Source of the DNA: a virus
Length of the DNA stretch: 26,245 bases
IMG/VR virus record: IMGVR_UViG_3300035703_000379
Location: 1-26,245 of that record
Reading direction: 5' to 3' (one strand)
Every line of letters starts with the position of its first letter. Within the stretch, counting starts at the first letter, position 1. Under the pieces are notes generated by a model, which saw only the letters and a list, made by a program, of their open reading frames with translations, made no database searches and had not been told where the DNA came from. A program made the translations under genes and the position numbers. This document shows, piece by piece, positions 9,901-18,019 of this stretch.

Positions 9901-12900
9901 TGCGGTCTACAGCTACAGACGGAGTTGCGGCTGAACCGGTATTAATACACTGAATTGACCAAACATTACCATACTCACCGCGAATAGCGGGACCGTAATC
10001 AATTTGGTTCATCGTAAATGTAATGACGTTCGGGCCGGGGTTGGTAACTTTAGCCGGAACCTCTGCCGAATAGGCATAGGCAAATGGGTTGATAGACAGA
10101 TTGCCTGTTCCTGTTACTGTCTCAAGATACGTACTGACCGATAGGGCTGCTGTAAGTTTAGTGGCATCCGGAGTCGTTCCAAATAAGTCAATTGTAACTT
10201 TCTTGGTAGACTGAGCCACCATTGTTACAAGTCCGGTGACTGTTCCTGTATTGGCTGTGGACGGAATATCTCCGCCCGTTTGGCTATAGGTAAAGGTTGT
10301 GGGCGTAACGCTTACAACGGTAAATGTGCCGTTTACTGCGGTTGTTGGAGTGGCCGCAACCGTAACCCTTTGTCCAACTTTGTAGCCATGGTTTTTGTCA
10401 GTTGTAATAGTAACAACTTGAGATGTTTTAGAAACATTTGTAACATTGGATACTTCTGTCGTCGAGTTGGCAAGCTGTACCGAACCACTATCTGAGGTGG
10501 AGGGTATGTCCGTACCACTAAGAGCATATGTAAATGTTACAGAAGTAGGAGCAGTTGCAATAGTGAATGTGCCGTTGAGGGTTGGTTGTCCGCTTGTAGC
10601 TACCGTGACTTTTTGTCCTGCGTAGTACCCATGAGCCGATGCAGTCGTAATAGTAACTGTATTTGTTGTTCTAGCAACATTTGAAATAGTGCGTGTTTGC
10701 GTACTAGCCAAAACCTGACGGCCAGTGTTTTGAATAGTAAGTTCAATATTATTGCCCAGAACGCCGGGGAAGCCAGACGCTCTTGCTGATACTACAAAGT
10801 TATAGGCGGGAGATAAGGATTCAATATTGGCTACTGCTGTAATAGCTGGTTGGAATGTAGACAATGTGATGTCTGCAAGATTGTTTGATGTCGAAAAGCC
10901 TGTAACTGCATAAGTGCCTGTGGACAATAATGTAGACGGCACAACTGACTGAGACGCCATCTCTGCGCTCAAGATTGTATGCACTTCCCCGTTTTCATAT
11001 ACGTTTACATGCGACACAGTAATGTCTGTTTTGTCTGGTGTCTGCGGATACAAAACGTTTAGTTTAATCTTGTTGGCTCCGCCAAATGAAGTGGAGCGTA
11101 CTACAAGAGAGGGCTCGCTACCGCTGAGTCCTGCACTATTGAGTTTGTATACACCAACGGACTTACCTACGACTTTAAAGTCATTGAAGTCAAAGTTCTT
11201 GAAAGGACTTGTAACATCAAAGAACTCTTTATCAAAATCTTCTGGGTCTTTGAGTGTAAAGTAATACTGCTGACCCTTACCGCCCGTTGAGCTGATAAGA
11301 ATTTCATCAGAAACAACTGCTTTTTTGTATAGAGGCAAAGTAACTGTTTTATTAGATGGGTCCAAGTCCATTTCAACAACAAACTTGTCGTATGGAGTTA
11401 GAGACAAGTCTTGCAACCTAAAAGAAATATTTGAATATCTATCTAGAGTGTCAGTTGTATTATTAACAGCGCCGATTGGTTTAATGGCACTGTCTGTTCT
11501 TAAGATTCCTTGGAATGGAGTGTTGGTTTGGTTATTGTAAACGCGACCCGTCCAACCTGACAACTTACCCGTTACCCAAGTCTCTTGGAAGCCTGTTGGG
11601 TAACTAGACACAAACGAAGCTGCTTGTGCAATAGGGTTGACGGATGTCTGAGTCACTTCTGTAAATGTAGGAGCTACCTTGAGATAATCTCTGGCAGCAT
11701 ATCCGGCTGCAGGAGCTGAAGGAAGAATAGTTTGAGAAACAACGGGAAAGCCGCCATCAAGGTAGGAAGAGTTGGAAGACCCTACGTGGGACTGAAGGCT
11801 CGTGCCATCAGCAGAGGTAAATAAATTACCTGCTTTACCAAATGCGGCTACAATCGAGATAGCCCCATCTGTATATGTATTTGTTCTCAAAAAGAAATAC
11901 TGTCCTGTGCTTCTCTCTGCAGCCGCGCCAATAATTTGAGAGTTAACTTCGGTAACAACGTCTTCCACAATAACTGCCGCTGAAGGAGTAAAACTGACAA
12001 CTTGGGGTGTGACTGCTGAACTGAAGATTTTAAAAACAGGAGCGCCTTGGTATGACGTATCATACTCATCTGCAAGCACAAACGAGGAAGATGCTTGAAA
12101 TGAGGACACTTCAATAACGATTGTGTCTACATTAGATACACCGCGCACGATGTTCTTGATTCTGTAGAATCCAACGGCAGTGTCGGCCACGCTCTTAAAA
12201 CCAGCGAGAGGGGTTATCGCATTTTCTTTAATGTTTGTAAGATATAGATAGTCGCCAACTGCAGCATTAATGAAGAGTCCGTTGCCCAGTTGGTCTGTAA
12301 GAGAAACAGTCAGTTCGTTAACATCAACGTCCGTAACTTCAATAATACCACCGGTGGTGTTTCCTGTGCTCTTAACTGTCACAGAACCATCAACGGCAAC
12401 GATAATCTTGGACTGTCCAAATCCGGGATAGTCGTTTGATAGGTCGTAAGTGCCGCTTGAGGTGGTTGTTGATTTGACGAATGCGCGAGTGTTTATAGAT
12501 GCAATCTCAACAATATCGCCTGCCTGTAAACGAGACACGAAGCGAATATCACCTGTATATCTGTTGAATGTATAGTCTTTAGAAGCACCTACAGAAGTTC
12601 TATCGGCTAGGTTAGGAGAGAAAAGAGACGCTGTTCCAATCCAATCTCCAGCCGTAATAGTTACTTCGCTCGATGAGTTGTTTTCTTTATTTGATGTAAT
12701 AATAAATCTGTTGTCTTGGAAGATAACAGTCACGCCGGGAATCTTTGACTGAAGAATCTCTCTCCAGTTGTCGGCAGTAGCTACTGCCATAGTCACACCA
12801 AAGCGTGACAAGAAGTCGGTGTTTGTAATGCTTGCAATATTGACGGTCACTCCGTCAATAACTGCTTGTAGTCCTGTGTAAGGAGCGCCTGTAATTGACC

Positions 12901-14407
12901 AATTTGAAAATGGATTTGAAGAAATTGTTGCTGTCTGTCCTTTAAATGACTGAAGAATACCGTTTTTATATAGGTAAATTGGTCTTTGAGAAACAGTTGG
13001 GAATCCCAAGACAGCCTGCAAGTCACCCGAAATAACTCTGATTTCTTCCGCTGCATTTGTTCTATCAATAGCAACGATACGACGACCATTATCAATAACG
13101 CGGAAGTCTAGGATACCTTCAGCGTCTGAGTTGAGGTCACGGACAACTTCATAAGCGGTTGCTGCTGTAATATCTTTGTAATTAGAAGGAGTTATAGTAT
13201 AAACGTAGGGAATATTGTCAATCAAGAATGTAATCGACATGCCCGCTTGAATAACATAAGGGGCTTGTTGAGCTGCAGTCACAATGGCGGGAGTCACTGG
13301 AGCCTGAGCAGTTCTAAAACCTTGCTCAAGTCCAGATGCTCTTGCCAAAAGAAGCTCATAGTCCTGACCAGCGAAGACTGGCTCCAAGAGAGAGCCGTCA
13401 TCAATATAAACTGTTGTTGGCTCGCCCTTTTCAAGTGGACGAATAACAGAAGCAGACACAACTTTCTTTTTTGTATCAGCATCAACAACTGACAACAAGG
13501 CCGAGTTGATTGCGCCAATTGTACCGCGAGCAAGCGTGTTTGGATAATCTTTGATTCTGAGCCTGAGCGAAGCGTCTGACTCAGTGTCGGCACCATTTAC
13601 AAATGGCAAATTGTTGGTAACAGTTGCACCGGCAAAAGGTGGATTTGAAAATTCAGAGATAGCGCCTGAAGCAACATTCCCCACAACGCCAAATTGAGTG
13701 CACGTAACTGAAACAGTGATGGAGTCTTCTCCATCAGGGAGGATAACTGCCGCATCAGTCGTAAATTGAATTGCAGGAGCGTCTGAATAAGCTGGCACTT
13801 GCACAGTTGTTGATGCGTTAATGTTTCTGTCGCCGCCTTGAGCAAGAACAATCTCGTCTGTATAGGGGTGGTCTTTAGTCAGAGGGTCAACTAGATTAAT
13901 AATCCAATATGTACCCGTTGATGAGATGCTTGAATAAGAGATTGGGCCTTCAAAAGAGTCTACTGTATTGCGGCCAATATAAATCTTGCCGTTAGTTGGA
14001 GTTTTGGCAAACATCTCTGAAGCATCTTGAACATACAGAGTCTTTGAGCCCGCATAAGGGGCTGGCTTACCTGCATATGCGCGTGTTGAAATCTTCTTGA
14101 AACCTGAACTAATCGTAACTGAACCAGTTGCCTGCAATGCTGCCTGACGGCCTACTCCGCCTTGACCATTGGGAATCTTAAGAGACTCAGCAAGGTCGTC
14201 AAGTCTTTTGTCTGTAAGGTTATCTACTTCTGTAACTTCGAGAACTTTGAGAACAGAGAGTTGTGCCTGATAGACTTGCTGAGCGACTGCTTCCATCAAT
14301 GTTACAAGGGCACCGCCGGGCTGAAAGTCAGTAATATCTGTATTATTTTTAATACGTCTGACCCAAGTGCCAAGTAATTGCTCTTTTGATTTAATAGTAA
14401 CTGTCAC
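6947..14407 (-). CDS. Giant baseplate J-like (gp6-type) wedge protein
   Basis: The 2,486-residue product is much larger than T4 gp6 (about 660) or P2 gpJ (about 300). The GTG start has AGAGG upstream. Residues 26-75 (DFQPGGALVTLMEAVAQQVY ... LDDLAESLKIP) and 225-312 (FGVVGNVASGAI, NGADTESDASLRLRI) are clear baseplate-J signatures. Residues 2390-2486 (IAVTFRVRTRDGI ... LGLGQAVILSELI ... IPGVTSVEI) are the C-terminal half. Between them lie roughly 2,070 extra residues, mostly beta and Ser/Thr/Gly-rich. They include two copies of a 'FP-ending' domain (391-470, 508-598) and a tandem pair of beta-sandwich repeats (1241-1392). The protein should form the baseplate ring; the insertion may be an outward arm, fibre or glycan-contacting region. 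The frame is open throughout. Confidence 0.85.
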   Translation of the reverse strand: MTVTIKSKEQLLGTWVRRIKNNTDITDFQPGGALVTLMEAVAQQVYQAQLSVLKVLEVTEVDNLTDKRLDDLAESLKIPNGQGGVGRQAALQATGSVTISSGFKKISTRAYAGKPAPYAGSKTLYVQDASEMFAKTPTNGKIYIGRNTVDSFEGPISYSSISSTGTYWIINLVDPLTKDHPYTDEIVLAQGGDRNINASTTVQVPAYSDAPAIQFTTDAAVILPDGEDSITVSVTCTQFGVVGNVASGAISEFSNPPFAGATVTNNLPFVNGADTESDASLRLRIKDYPNTLARGTIGAINSALLSVVDADTKKKVVSASVIRPLEKGEPTTVYIDDGSLLEPVFAGQDYELLLARASGLEQGFRTAQAPVTPAIVTAAQQAPYVIQAGMSITFLIDNIPYVYTITPSNYKDITAATAYEVVRDLNSDAEGILDFRVIDNGRRIVAIDRTNAAEEIRVISGDLQAVLGFPTVSQRPIYLYKNGILQSFKGQTATISSNPFSNWSITGAPYTGLQAVIDGVTVNIASITNTDFLSRFGVTMAVATADNWREILQSKIPGVTVIFQDNRFIITSNKENNSSSEVTITAGDWIGTASLFSPNLADRTSVGASKDYTFNRYTGDIRFVSRLQAGDIVEIASINTRAFVKSTTTSSGTYDLSNDYPGFGQSKIIVAVDGSVTVKSTGNTTGGIIEVTDVDVNELTVSLTDQLGNGLFINAAVGDYLYLTNIKENAITPLAGFKSVADTAVGFYRIKNIVRGVSNVDTIVIEVSSFQASSSFVLADEYDTSYQGAPVFKIFSSAVTPQVVSFTPSAAVIVEDVVTEVNSQIIGAAAERSTGQYFFLRTNTYTDGAISIVAAFGKAGNLFTSADGTSLQSHVGSSNSSYLDGGFPVVSQTILPSAPAAGYAARDYLKVAPTFTEVTQTSVNPIAQAASFVSSYPTGFQETWVTGKLSGWTGRVYNNQTNTPFQGILRTDSAIKPIGAVNNTTDTLDRYSNISFRLQDLSLTPYDKFVVEMDLDPSNKTVTLPLYKKAVVSDEILISSTGGKGQQYYFTLKDPEDFDKEFFDVTSPFKNFDFNDFKVVGKSVGVYKLNSAGLSGSEPSLVVRSTSFGGANKIKLNVLYPQTPDKTDITVSHVNVYENGEVHTILSAEMASQSVVPSTLLSTGTYAVTGFSTSNNLADITLSTFQPAITAVANIESLSPAYNFVVSARASGFPGVLGNNIELTIQNTGRQVLASTQTRTISNVARTTNTVTITTASAHGYYAGQKVTVATSGQPTLNGTFTIATAPTSVTFTYALSGTDIPSTSDSGSVQLANSTTEVSNVTNVSKTSQVVTITTDKNHGYKVGQRVTVAATPTTAVNGTFTVVSVTPTTFTYSQTGGDIPSTANTGTVTGLVTMVAQSTKKVTIDLFGTTPDATKLTAALSVSTYLETVTGTGNLSINPFAYAYSAEVPAKVTNPGPNVITFTMNQIDYGPAIRGEYGNVWSIQCINTGSAATPSVAVDRTTREITINLLGNTTYPLSSLPSLLDAALPGAITSSSYSTSPSIYLLTFAKVFFTGGKNTFNLIYTSGGADQTDGAFAGPYTANNLLQVLGTQTATSMPIGVWPIVAKPSAAEITIRVPNYTGLSAAAAVTTVFNASQYQLQSFPTAPKSLKDLADAINAYLPDTPIVSAETLGLDTTDVLIPNPPEVPRSTYINYTNTASLPASITTPAAALLFHVFSANRSEGCSIYDYNSTLNEIKATAQSADSIFPSGNAILGTSYSSIGEEVYLMPTNAATFNRWANFAPASSLPIQADIARAEGASKIQISSKLRGTSGAVYPKDTLANNYKTVALDAASSENGSAYFPLLTAQTKQLPKDSVVRVTNGLTTDMLRPFRVASPVANRTAANTENEKTWFRVGTNIIYEQADSTHGRLYFMRNGQSGTIAGITVTAVEPLTAGTTINVTYDTPSVGLATVTCSAGTLSARIGDMMYVRSAGFPAEVNCPALNSNLVMSSSLYSNQYGLSGYPGYPVVQVNDPTSIVVIAPDLTQNHALVLAAATDLVFVPTVYTEKNIKTNYKAGPQGVEVLGDVSTQGTHAEAIAGVYSYGILKRLSDGFSALMLSNTSDNVTAPDYATDTMLLAECGVNSDDYVFLNGFGSGADGQYQIVAHDGKNSVILYNPILPIEDVVYDTQTRNTNEIGKVWWGKQVEVADTDPLDYTIDPRPVRIVDAESVIPGCKLSIASGAQGSTNWFPTALTGTWTVTEIGFYGPSADICQYIEFEMPNGAPPTPLQIIISAANEENIGFIEKTPFSAFRLVQGWSIDPKNTENSQLYLAPAKSYQKISNSLGTEIACVHKLGYETAPKTGIDGYKIFGGLIREAQRTVDGVPTSISRYPGIKATGTDVSVLPPIPRSIAVTFRVRTRDGISINTIAAVVRSAIASFVSSLGLGQAVILSELISIVQDIPGVTSVEIIETLPLAVDGRIPVADNEKAVVIDPATNINVGQ
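10234..10687 (-). repeat. Tandem beta-domain repeat inside the baseplate J protein
   Basis: Residues about 1241-1318 and 1319-1392 of the giant protein are two copies of one unit. Shared features in order are SNV, TVTITT or VVTITT, HGY-x-x-GQ-x-VTVA, NGTFT, T-x-FTY, DIPST and a closing G-x-V. The unit length is about 75 residues. Similar units occur in tandem in many phage tail and bacterial surface proteins. Copy number here is two, with clear divergence between copies at residue level. Confidence 0.8.
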
Positions 14408-14440
14408 TGCTCAACCTCTCAATAAGATTCAGGTGAGTCT

Positions 14441-14469
14441 ATTTTAAGATGAACTATGTTATTTTTCAA
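14441..14469 (-). promoter_or_regulatory. Sigma70-like promoter upstream of the giant baseplate gene
   Basis: The minus strand reads TTGAAA (14469-14464), a 17-nt spacer, then TAAAAT (14446-14441). Each hexamer matches the consensus at 5 of 6 positions and the spacing is optimal. It lies in a 69-nt gap, one of the two longest in the window. Initiation near 14434 would leave a leader of about 27 nt before the GTG start and its AGAGG site. It could give the baseplate J, wedge and fibre genes their own transcript. Confidence 0.5.
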
Positions 14470-14476
14470 GAAGAAT

Positions 14477-16033
14477 TTAGCCTGAAACAAAGCTCAAGGG
14501 AATTATGACATTGGAGCCGTCTACCGTTATAATCATATTGATGGACACGGAGGTTTCTGTCACGGTTAAGTCTTGAATGACAACGTTTGAGTATCTACCG
14601 TCAGCAAGAATAACTTCTTGTAATACTTCGGAAAAAGCCGCCGCAAGTTCTACGTTGCCATAGAATCTGTCGCCAATTGAGTTGGCAAATGGAACGCCAT
14701 AATCTGGATGAAAAGGCAACTCATTGATATTAGTAGACATTAATGAATGAATGGCTTGACGGACTGCTGGCATTCCATAAACAATATCAAAGTCTCCGTT
14801 CTTGCCTATTTGAATCTCGCCTGTTCTTTCGTCTCTGCGAATATCAACGCCAAAGTCTAATAGGGCTTTGTCTAGGCGCTTGAGAACATCGAGGGATGGC
14901 TGCTTACCCTCAACCAACGCAGACTCGGCGTCAATAGGGATTAGAAGCAGCGTATCTTCATTGGCTGTTTGTGGCTTGTAGATTTTGACATAGGCTTTTT
15001 CAGAGATTTTTAGTTTGGCTAGGTCTGGAGTGCCAGACAGAGAAAGAATCATCGTACCGTCATCAAACTTAACAATTTTCAAGACAGAACGAGTTTCTTC
15101 TCTTACAGTATACGAACCAACCTTAACTTTTGTTCCAACTTTTATATCGTTTGCTTTATTTGATGAAATCTTGACTGAAGCCAATGTACCCGGCCCCAAT
15201 AGAAACTCTTTTGCTCCTGTGGTGTCTACGTAGGGGGGCTGCAGATTATTGATGCTGGCAATATCAAACCAATAGTCCTTATTGCCCATAAACTGCTCTG
15301 CCATGTACTCTAGAGAGGTCACAAATGGAAGAGATACGGCGGTAGTGTAGGATTGATTAAAGACAACTTTTGAATCTGGGTCAGTGTTTCTGTTGGCTAC
15401 AGCGAGCAAGTTAGGCTGCTGCACCGTCTGTTGCTGCAGAAAATAAATAATACCATCGACTTCGTCTGCTAAGTCAAATATATCACTGACTTGCTCTAGT
15501 TCTTGCGGAGAGTATCCTCTTTGTGCTTCTGTAATAGAAAAACCCTGTACGATTGCACCATCGTCATCGCCTAAGCCGACAATCTGGGCTGCAGTGGCTG
15601 CGCTGCTGCGCAAGAAAAACGCCATGTCTGTAAATTCAGTAATAGAAAGATTAGATAAACGCTTCTGCTCTTCTTTAAGAACCAGCGCTTCTGATTGTGT
15701 CAAAGAGATGTCAGATAAAGATATGTAGGAAAGAATGGGCTTGTATTTAATAAATTTAGTTAAGTTAATGAAAGGATTGGTGCTTGTTGTTGGGAATATT
15801 TTTTGAGTTGTAATTTCGTTGTTTAAGTCTTTAAGAAGATTAATAAAAAAATCAGATTTAGGCAAAGTTCTTTTAAATTCAGGGTGTAGTTTGAGTTCCC
15901 AGTTCTGAACAACCCAGTCCCATCTATTGATTGCAATTGTCTGTACGTCGGCCAACGTAAACGGACTATTCTTTGATACTTTCACGTACCCCAGATAGTC
16001 GGTCATTACTTGGTCTAAATACGTATAAGCCAC
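14477..16033 (-). CDS. Baseplate wedge protein with LysM-like segment and C-terminal gp25-like domain
   Basis: The chosen start is GTG at 16033 (518 residues), because GAGG lies 7 nt upstream; a TTG 12 nt earlier has no site. The N-terminal half is helical and unrecognised. At about residues 239-268, SLEYMAEQFMGNKDYWFDIA followed by SINNLQPP resembles the LysM-type core of T4 gp53 ('IA-x-x-x-x-G-x-x-x-x-W-x-x-I-x-x-x-N-x-L-x-x-P'). At about 411-516, DIVYGMPAVRQAIHSLMSTN, NELPFHPDYG and DLTVTETSVSINMIITVDG match the gp25/gpW family. gp53 and gp25 sit next to each other in wedge assembly, so a single protein carrying both would be economical. The gp25 part is the more secure call. It directly precedes the baseplate J gene, the normal order. 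Confidence 0.65.
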   Translation of the reverse strand: MAYTYLDQVMTDYLGYVKVSKNSPFTLADVQTIAINRWDWVVQNWELKLHPEFKRTLPKSDFFINLLKDLNNEITTQKIFPTTSTNPFINLTKFIKYKPILSYISLSDISLTQSEALVLKEEQKRLSNLSITEFTDMAFFLRSSAATAAQIVGLGDDDGAIVQGFSITEAQRGYSPQELEQVSDIFDLADEVDGIIYFLQQQTVQQPNLLAVANRNTDPDSKVVFNQSYTTAVSLPFVTSLEYMAEQFMGNKDYWFDIASINNLQPPYVDTTGAKEFLLGPGTLASVKISSNKANDIKVGTKVKVGSYTVREETRSVLKIVKFDDGTMILSLSGTPDLAKLKISEKAYVKIYKPQTANEDTLLLIPIDAESALVEGKQPSLDVLKRLDKALLDFGVDIRRDERTGEIQIGKNGDFDIVYGMPAVRQAIHSLMSTNINELPFHPDYGVPFANSIGDRFYGNVELAAAFSEVLQEVILADGRYSNVVIQDLTVTETSVSINMIITVDGSNVIIPLSFVSG

Positions 16034-16041
16034 TGCAAGCC

Positions 16042-17109
16042 TCAAATAATTGGTGGTTTAGAAGCAATCAACCCTAGTGGGTTTGTGCTTATTTTACGTG
16101 TTAAGGACTGAGCACGTTCGCTCGCTCCGCTAAGAGTAAATGAGCTAACTCCTCCAAGGTCACCATCGGGGCCAAATCTGTCTACTGGAGTTCTAGCGCC
16201 TCCGCCGACTTCGGATAAATCAAATCCCTGCAAAACAATATTGTATTTATACAAGTATGGCTGTGCTGCGTTTTTCTGAAAGCCAAAATTCTTTACAATG
16301 ACCTGCCATTGCATGTTGTCTTTTTGTGATTCAAAATAAAGGTTAACATTATCAGGGTCGTTTTCTTTCAAGTGTGAATATGAGTTTAGAAAGTTATGCA
16401 ACAAATGAATTTCTACGTAGCCGTTGGTTGCGTTCGGCTTTTGCGAACCAAATCGAGAGAAGTCCAATCCTACGGCAGAGGCTAATTTAGAGCCGGGGCT
16501 TTCTTCAGGGATATAGTTCTTAACCGCCGAAGTATTATATCTTTGAGCTGTTGAGGCCAAACCTTCCAATAGACCAAATGCGCCTTCAGCCCCCTGCCCC
16601 CACGCACCCTTAACGGCGTCGGTTGCGTTTAATACTTTATTAAAAGTGTTGGCCAATAGACCACCTTTTAATACGGTTCTGAAACTATTTTCACCAGAGG
16701 CTGGTTTATCTAAAGTGTCTTTATCGCCTGCATATGGACGACTAATGCCGATACCTGTTGTTCCCGATAGGGCAATTTGCCAAAATACAGTTGGTGATGT
16801 TTCTTCTACAACTCCTCCAAGAGTCGGAATAAGCTGAGAGGCCGATACCATCTGATAACTTAGGGCTTCTGGGGGGATAGGTAAGCAGTAATAAGTTGGT
16901 TTGCCTTTTACAACTATCTTAAATCTATAAGGAAATGTTTTATACCAGTCTTCTGCTGTAACAGAATAAAAAGGTGCGTCTCCCGCATAAGCGCTCTCAA
17001 GTAATTTTGCTATAGAGTTAGGGTCGTCTTTGGGTTTTGGAAGAGGCCCAATTCCCATCTTAGTCTTTACTTTATCTACTGCTTGTTTTACTAAAGACTT
17101 TAAATTCAC
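16042..17109 (-). CDS. Baseplate/tail protein, probable inner baseplate component
   Basis: The 355-residue product starts at GTG (17107-17109) with GGGAG upstream. The first 30 residues are basic and helical. From residue 58 the pattern FPYRFKIVVKGKPTYYCLPI, then PPEALSYQMV, leads to TLGGVVEE (96-103). The C-terminal third has GYVEIHLLHNFLNSY and AAQPYLYKYNIVLQGF. A 'pull-down' start of the form hydrophobic-strand, L-P-x-P-P, later T-x-G-G-V-V-E, recurs in baseplate proteins of contractile and some siphovirus tails. I could not assign a named family. Its place between spike and the gp25-like gene supports a hub-periphery or tube-initiation role. The gene's stop overlaps the ribosome binding site (TGAGG) of the next gene. 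Confidence 0.5.
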   Translation of the reverse strand: MNLKSLVKQAVDKVKTKMGIGPLPKPKDDPNSIAKLLESAYAGDAPFYSVTAEDWYKTFPYRFKIVVKGKPTYYCLPIPPEALSYQMVSASQLIPTLGGVVEETSPTVFWQIALSGTTGIGISRPYAGDKDTLDKPASGENSFRTVLKGGLLANTFNKVLNATDAVKGAWGQGAEGAFGLLEGLASTAQRYNTSAVKNYIPEESPGSKLASAVGLDFSRFGSQKPNATNGYVEIHLLHNFLNSYSHLKENDPDNVNLYFESQKDNMQWQVIVKNFGFQKNAAQPYLYKYNIVLQGFDLSEVGGGARTPVDRFGPDGDLGGVSSFTLSGASERAQSLTRKISTNPLGLIASKPPII

Positions 17110-17146
17110 GCTATACTCTCCCTACATCTATTTTAAGAGACGCGGG

Positions 17147-18019
17147 TCATTCAACCTTGCCTTTAATCTGAGACAATTTAACTTTTATTTCCGCTACTGC
17201 GGTAATCAAATTTGGGTCCATGGCTCCCGGCCCTACTGCTGTTTGGACTAGCTGAGGTGCTGCCTTTTGTAATGCCTCTAACAATTTATCAATCAAATCA
17301 AGTAATTCCGTAGAAGATGTTCCCAGCGCCACTTTAGGTGCCTTAATAATAACTTCTTTAGATGATTCAACTTTAATAGTGCCTTTTTGGTCAATAGACA
17401 CTTTTTCTTTGTCTGAAGATATTTCTATCTTTTTCTTAGCTGCATCTACTACGATGGACTGCTTATTAGCGTCAACAAAAGCAAAACTTGAATCATCTTT
17501 TAATGTTAAGACTGAAACTTTCTTTTCGTCTATTTCAGGGACATCACTAGGGCTGTCTGTAATCTTGGGAGCACCCGTATGGGTAATCGTAAGCTGCCCC
17601 TTGGTATCAATATCAAAAATCATGCCCAAATACTGAAAGCGCATCTGGGGCTTTTTTTCTTCTGGCTCAGGAAGTTCTATCAAGTCTACAATTCTGTTGT
17701 AGCCACCAATAATAATTCCACGTCTAATATCGTTATTGATGAAAGCAACAATAACTCTTTCGCCTACGCCAAACGGGGTCTTGTCGTCGATTTCATATGA
17801 TTTATCGTCAACCGTAGTTGGGCGACGATAAATTTTAAAGCCGTCTGCAACTCCACCGATAAAGGTAGATGCAACAACATTAGATACGAAGGTTGATGTT
17901 CCGTTTTCTGTTTCAATTCTTACAAAATACTTAGTCACCCTATCTGTGTCAGAATTCGGCTTCTGAACAGCGACTATCTCTCCAACCGAAATTGATGGTG
18001 CATAAGGTATATTGCTCAT
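17147..18019 (-). CDS. Baseplate central spike (gp5/VgrG/Mu gp45-type)
   Basis: The 290-residue product likely forms the trimeric puncturing spike below the hub. Residues 10-110 show an OB-fold pattern (VGEIVAVQ ... YFVRIET ... GERVIVAFINNDIRRGIIIGG). Residues 168-233 have short alternating strands with repeated polar turns (SFAFVDANKQSIVVDAAKKK, then IEISSDKEKVSID), as in spike beta-helices, ending in IIKAPKVALG. Residues 235-290 are predicted helical instead of ending in a pointed beta tip, so a separate tip protein or a helical tip bundle is possible. No lysozyme domain like that of T4 gp5 is visible. The start overlaps the hub stop (TGATG), which implies coupled translation in hub-spike stoichiometry. 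Confidence 0.65.
   Translation of the reverse strand: MSNIPYAPSISVGEIVAVQKPNSDTDRVTKYFVRIETENGTSTFVSNVVASTFIGGVADGFKIYRRPTTVDDKSYEIDDKTPFGVGERVIVAFINNDIRRGIIIGGYNRIVDLIELPEPEEKKPQMRFQYLGMIFDIDTKGQLTITHTGAPKITDSPSDVPEIDEKKVSVLTLKDDSSFAFVDANKQSIVVDAAKKKIEISSDKEKVSIDQKGTIKVESSKEVIIKAPKVALGTSSTELLDLIDKLLEALQKAAPQLVQTAVGPGAMDPNLITAVAEIKVKLSQIKGKVE

Noticed and set aside
16034-16045. TTG start for the wedge fusion gene
   Set aside because: GTG four codons later has GAGG at good spacing, while the TTG has none and would place the start within the upstream stop region.
17110-17146. Full sigma70 promoter at the CTTAAAATAGA box before the 355-residue gene
   Set aside because: No -35-like hexamer is found at 15-19 nt upstream, so only the box itself is reported as part of a recurrent motif.
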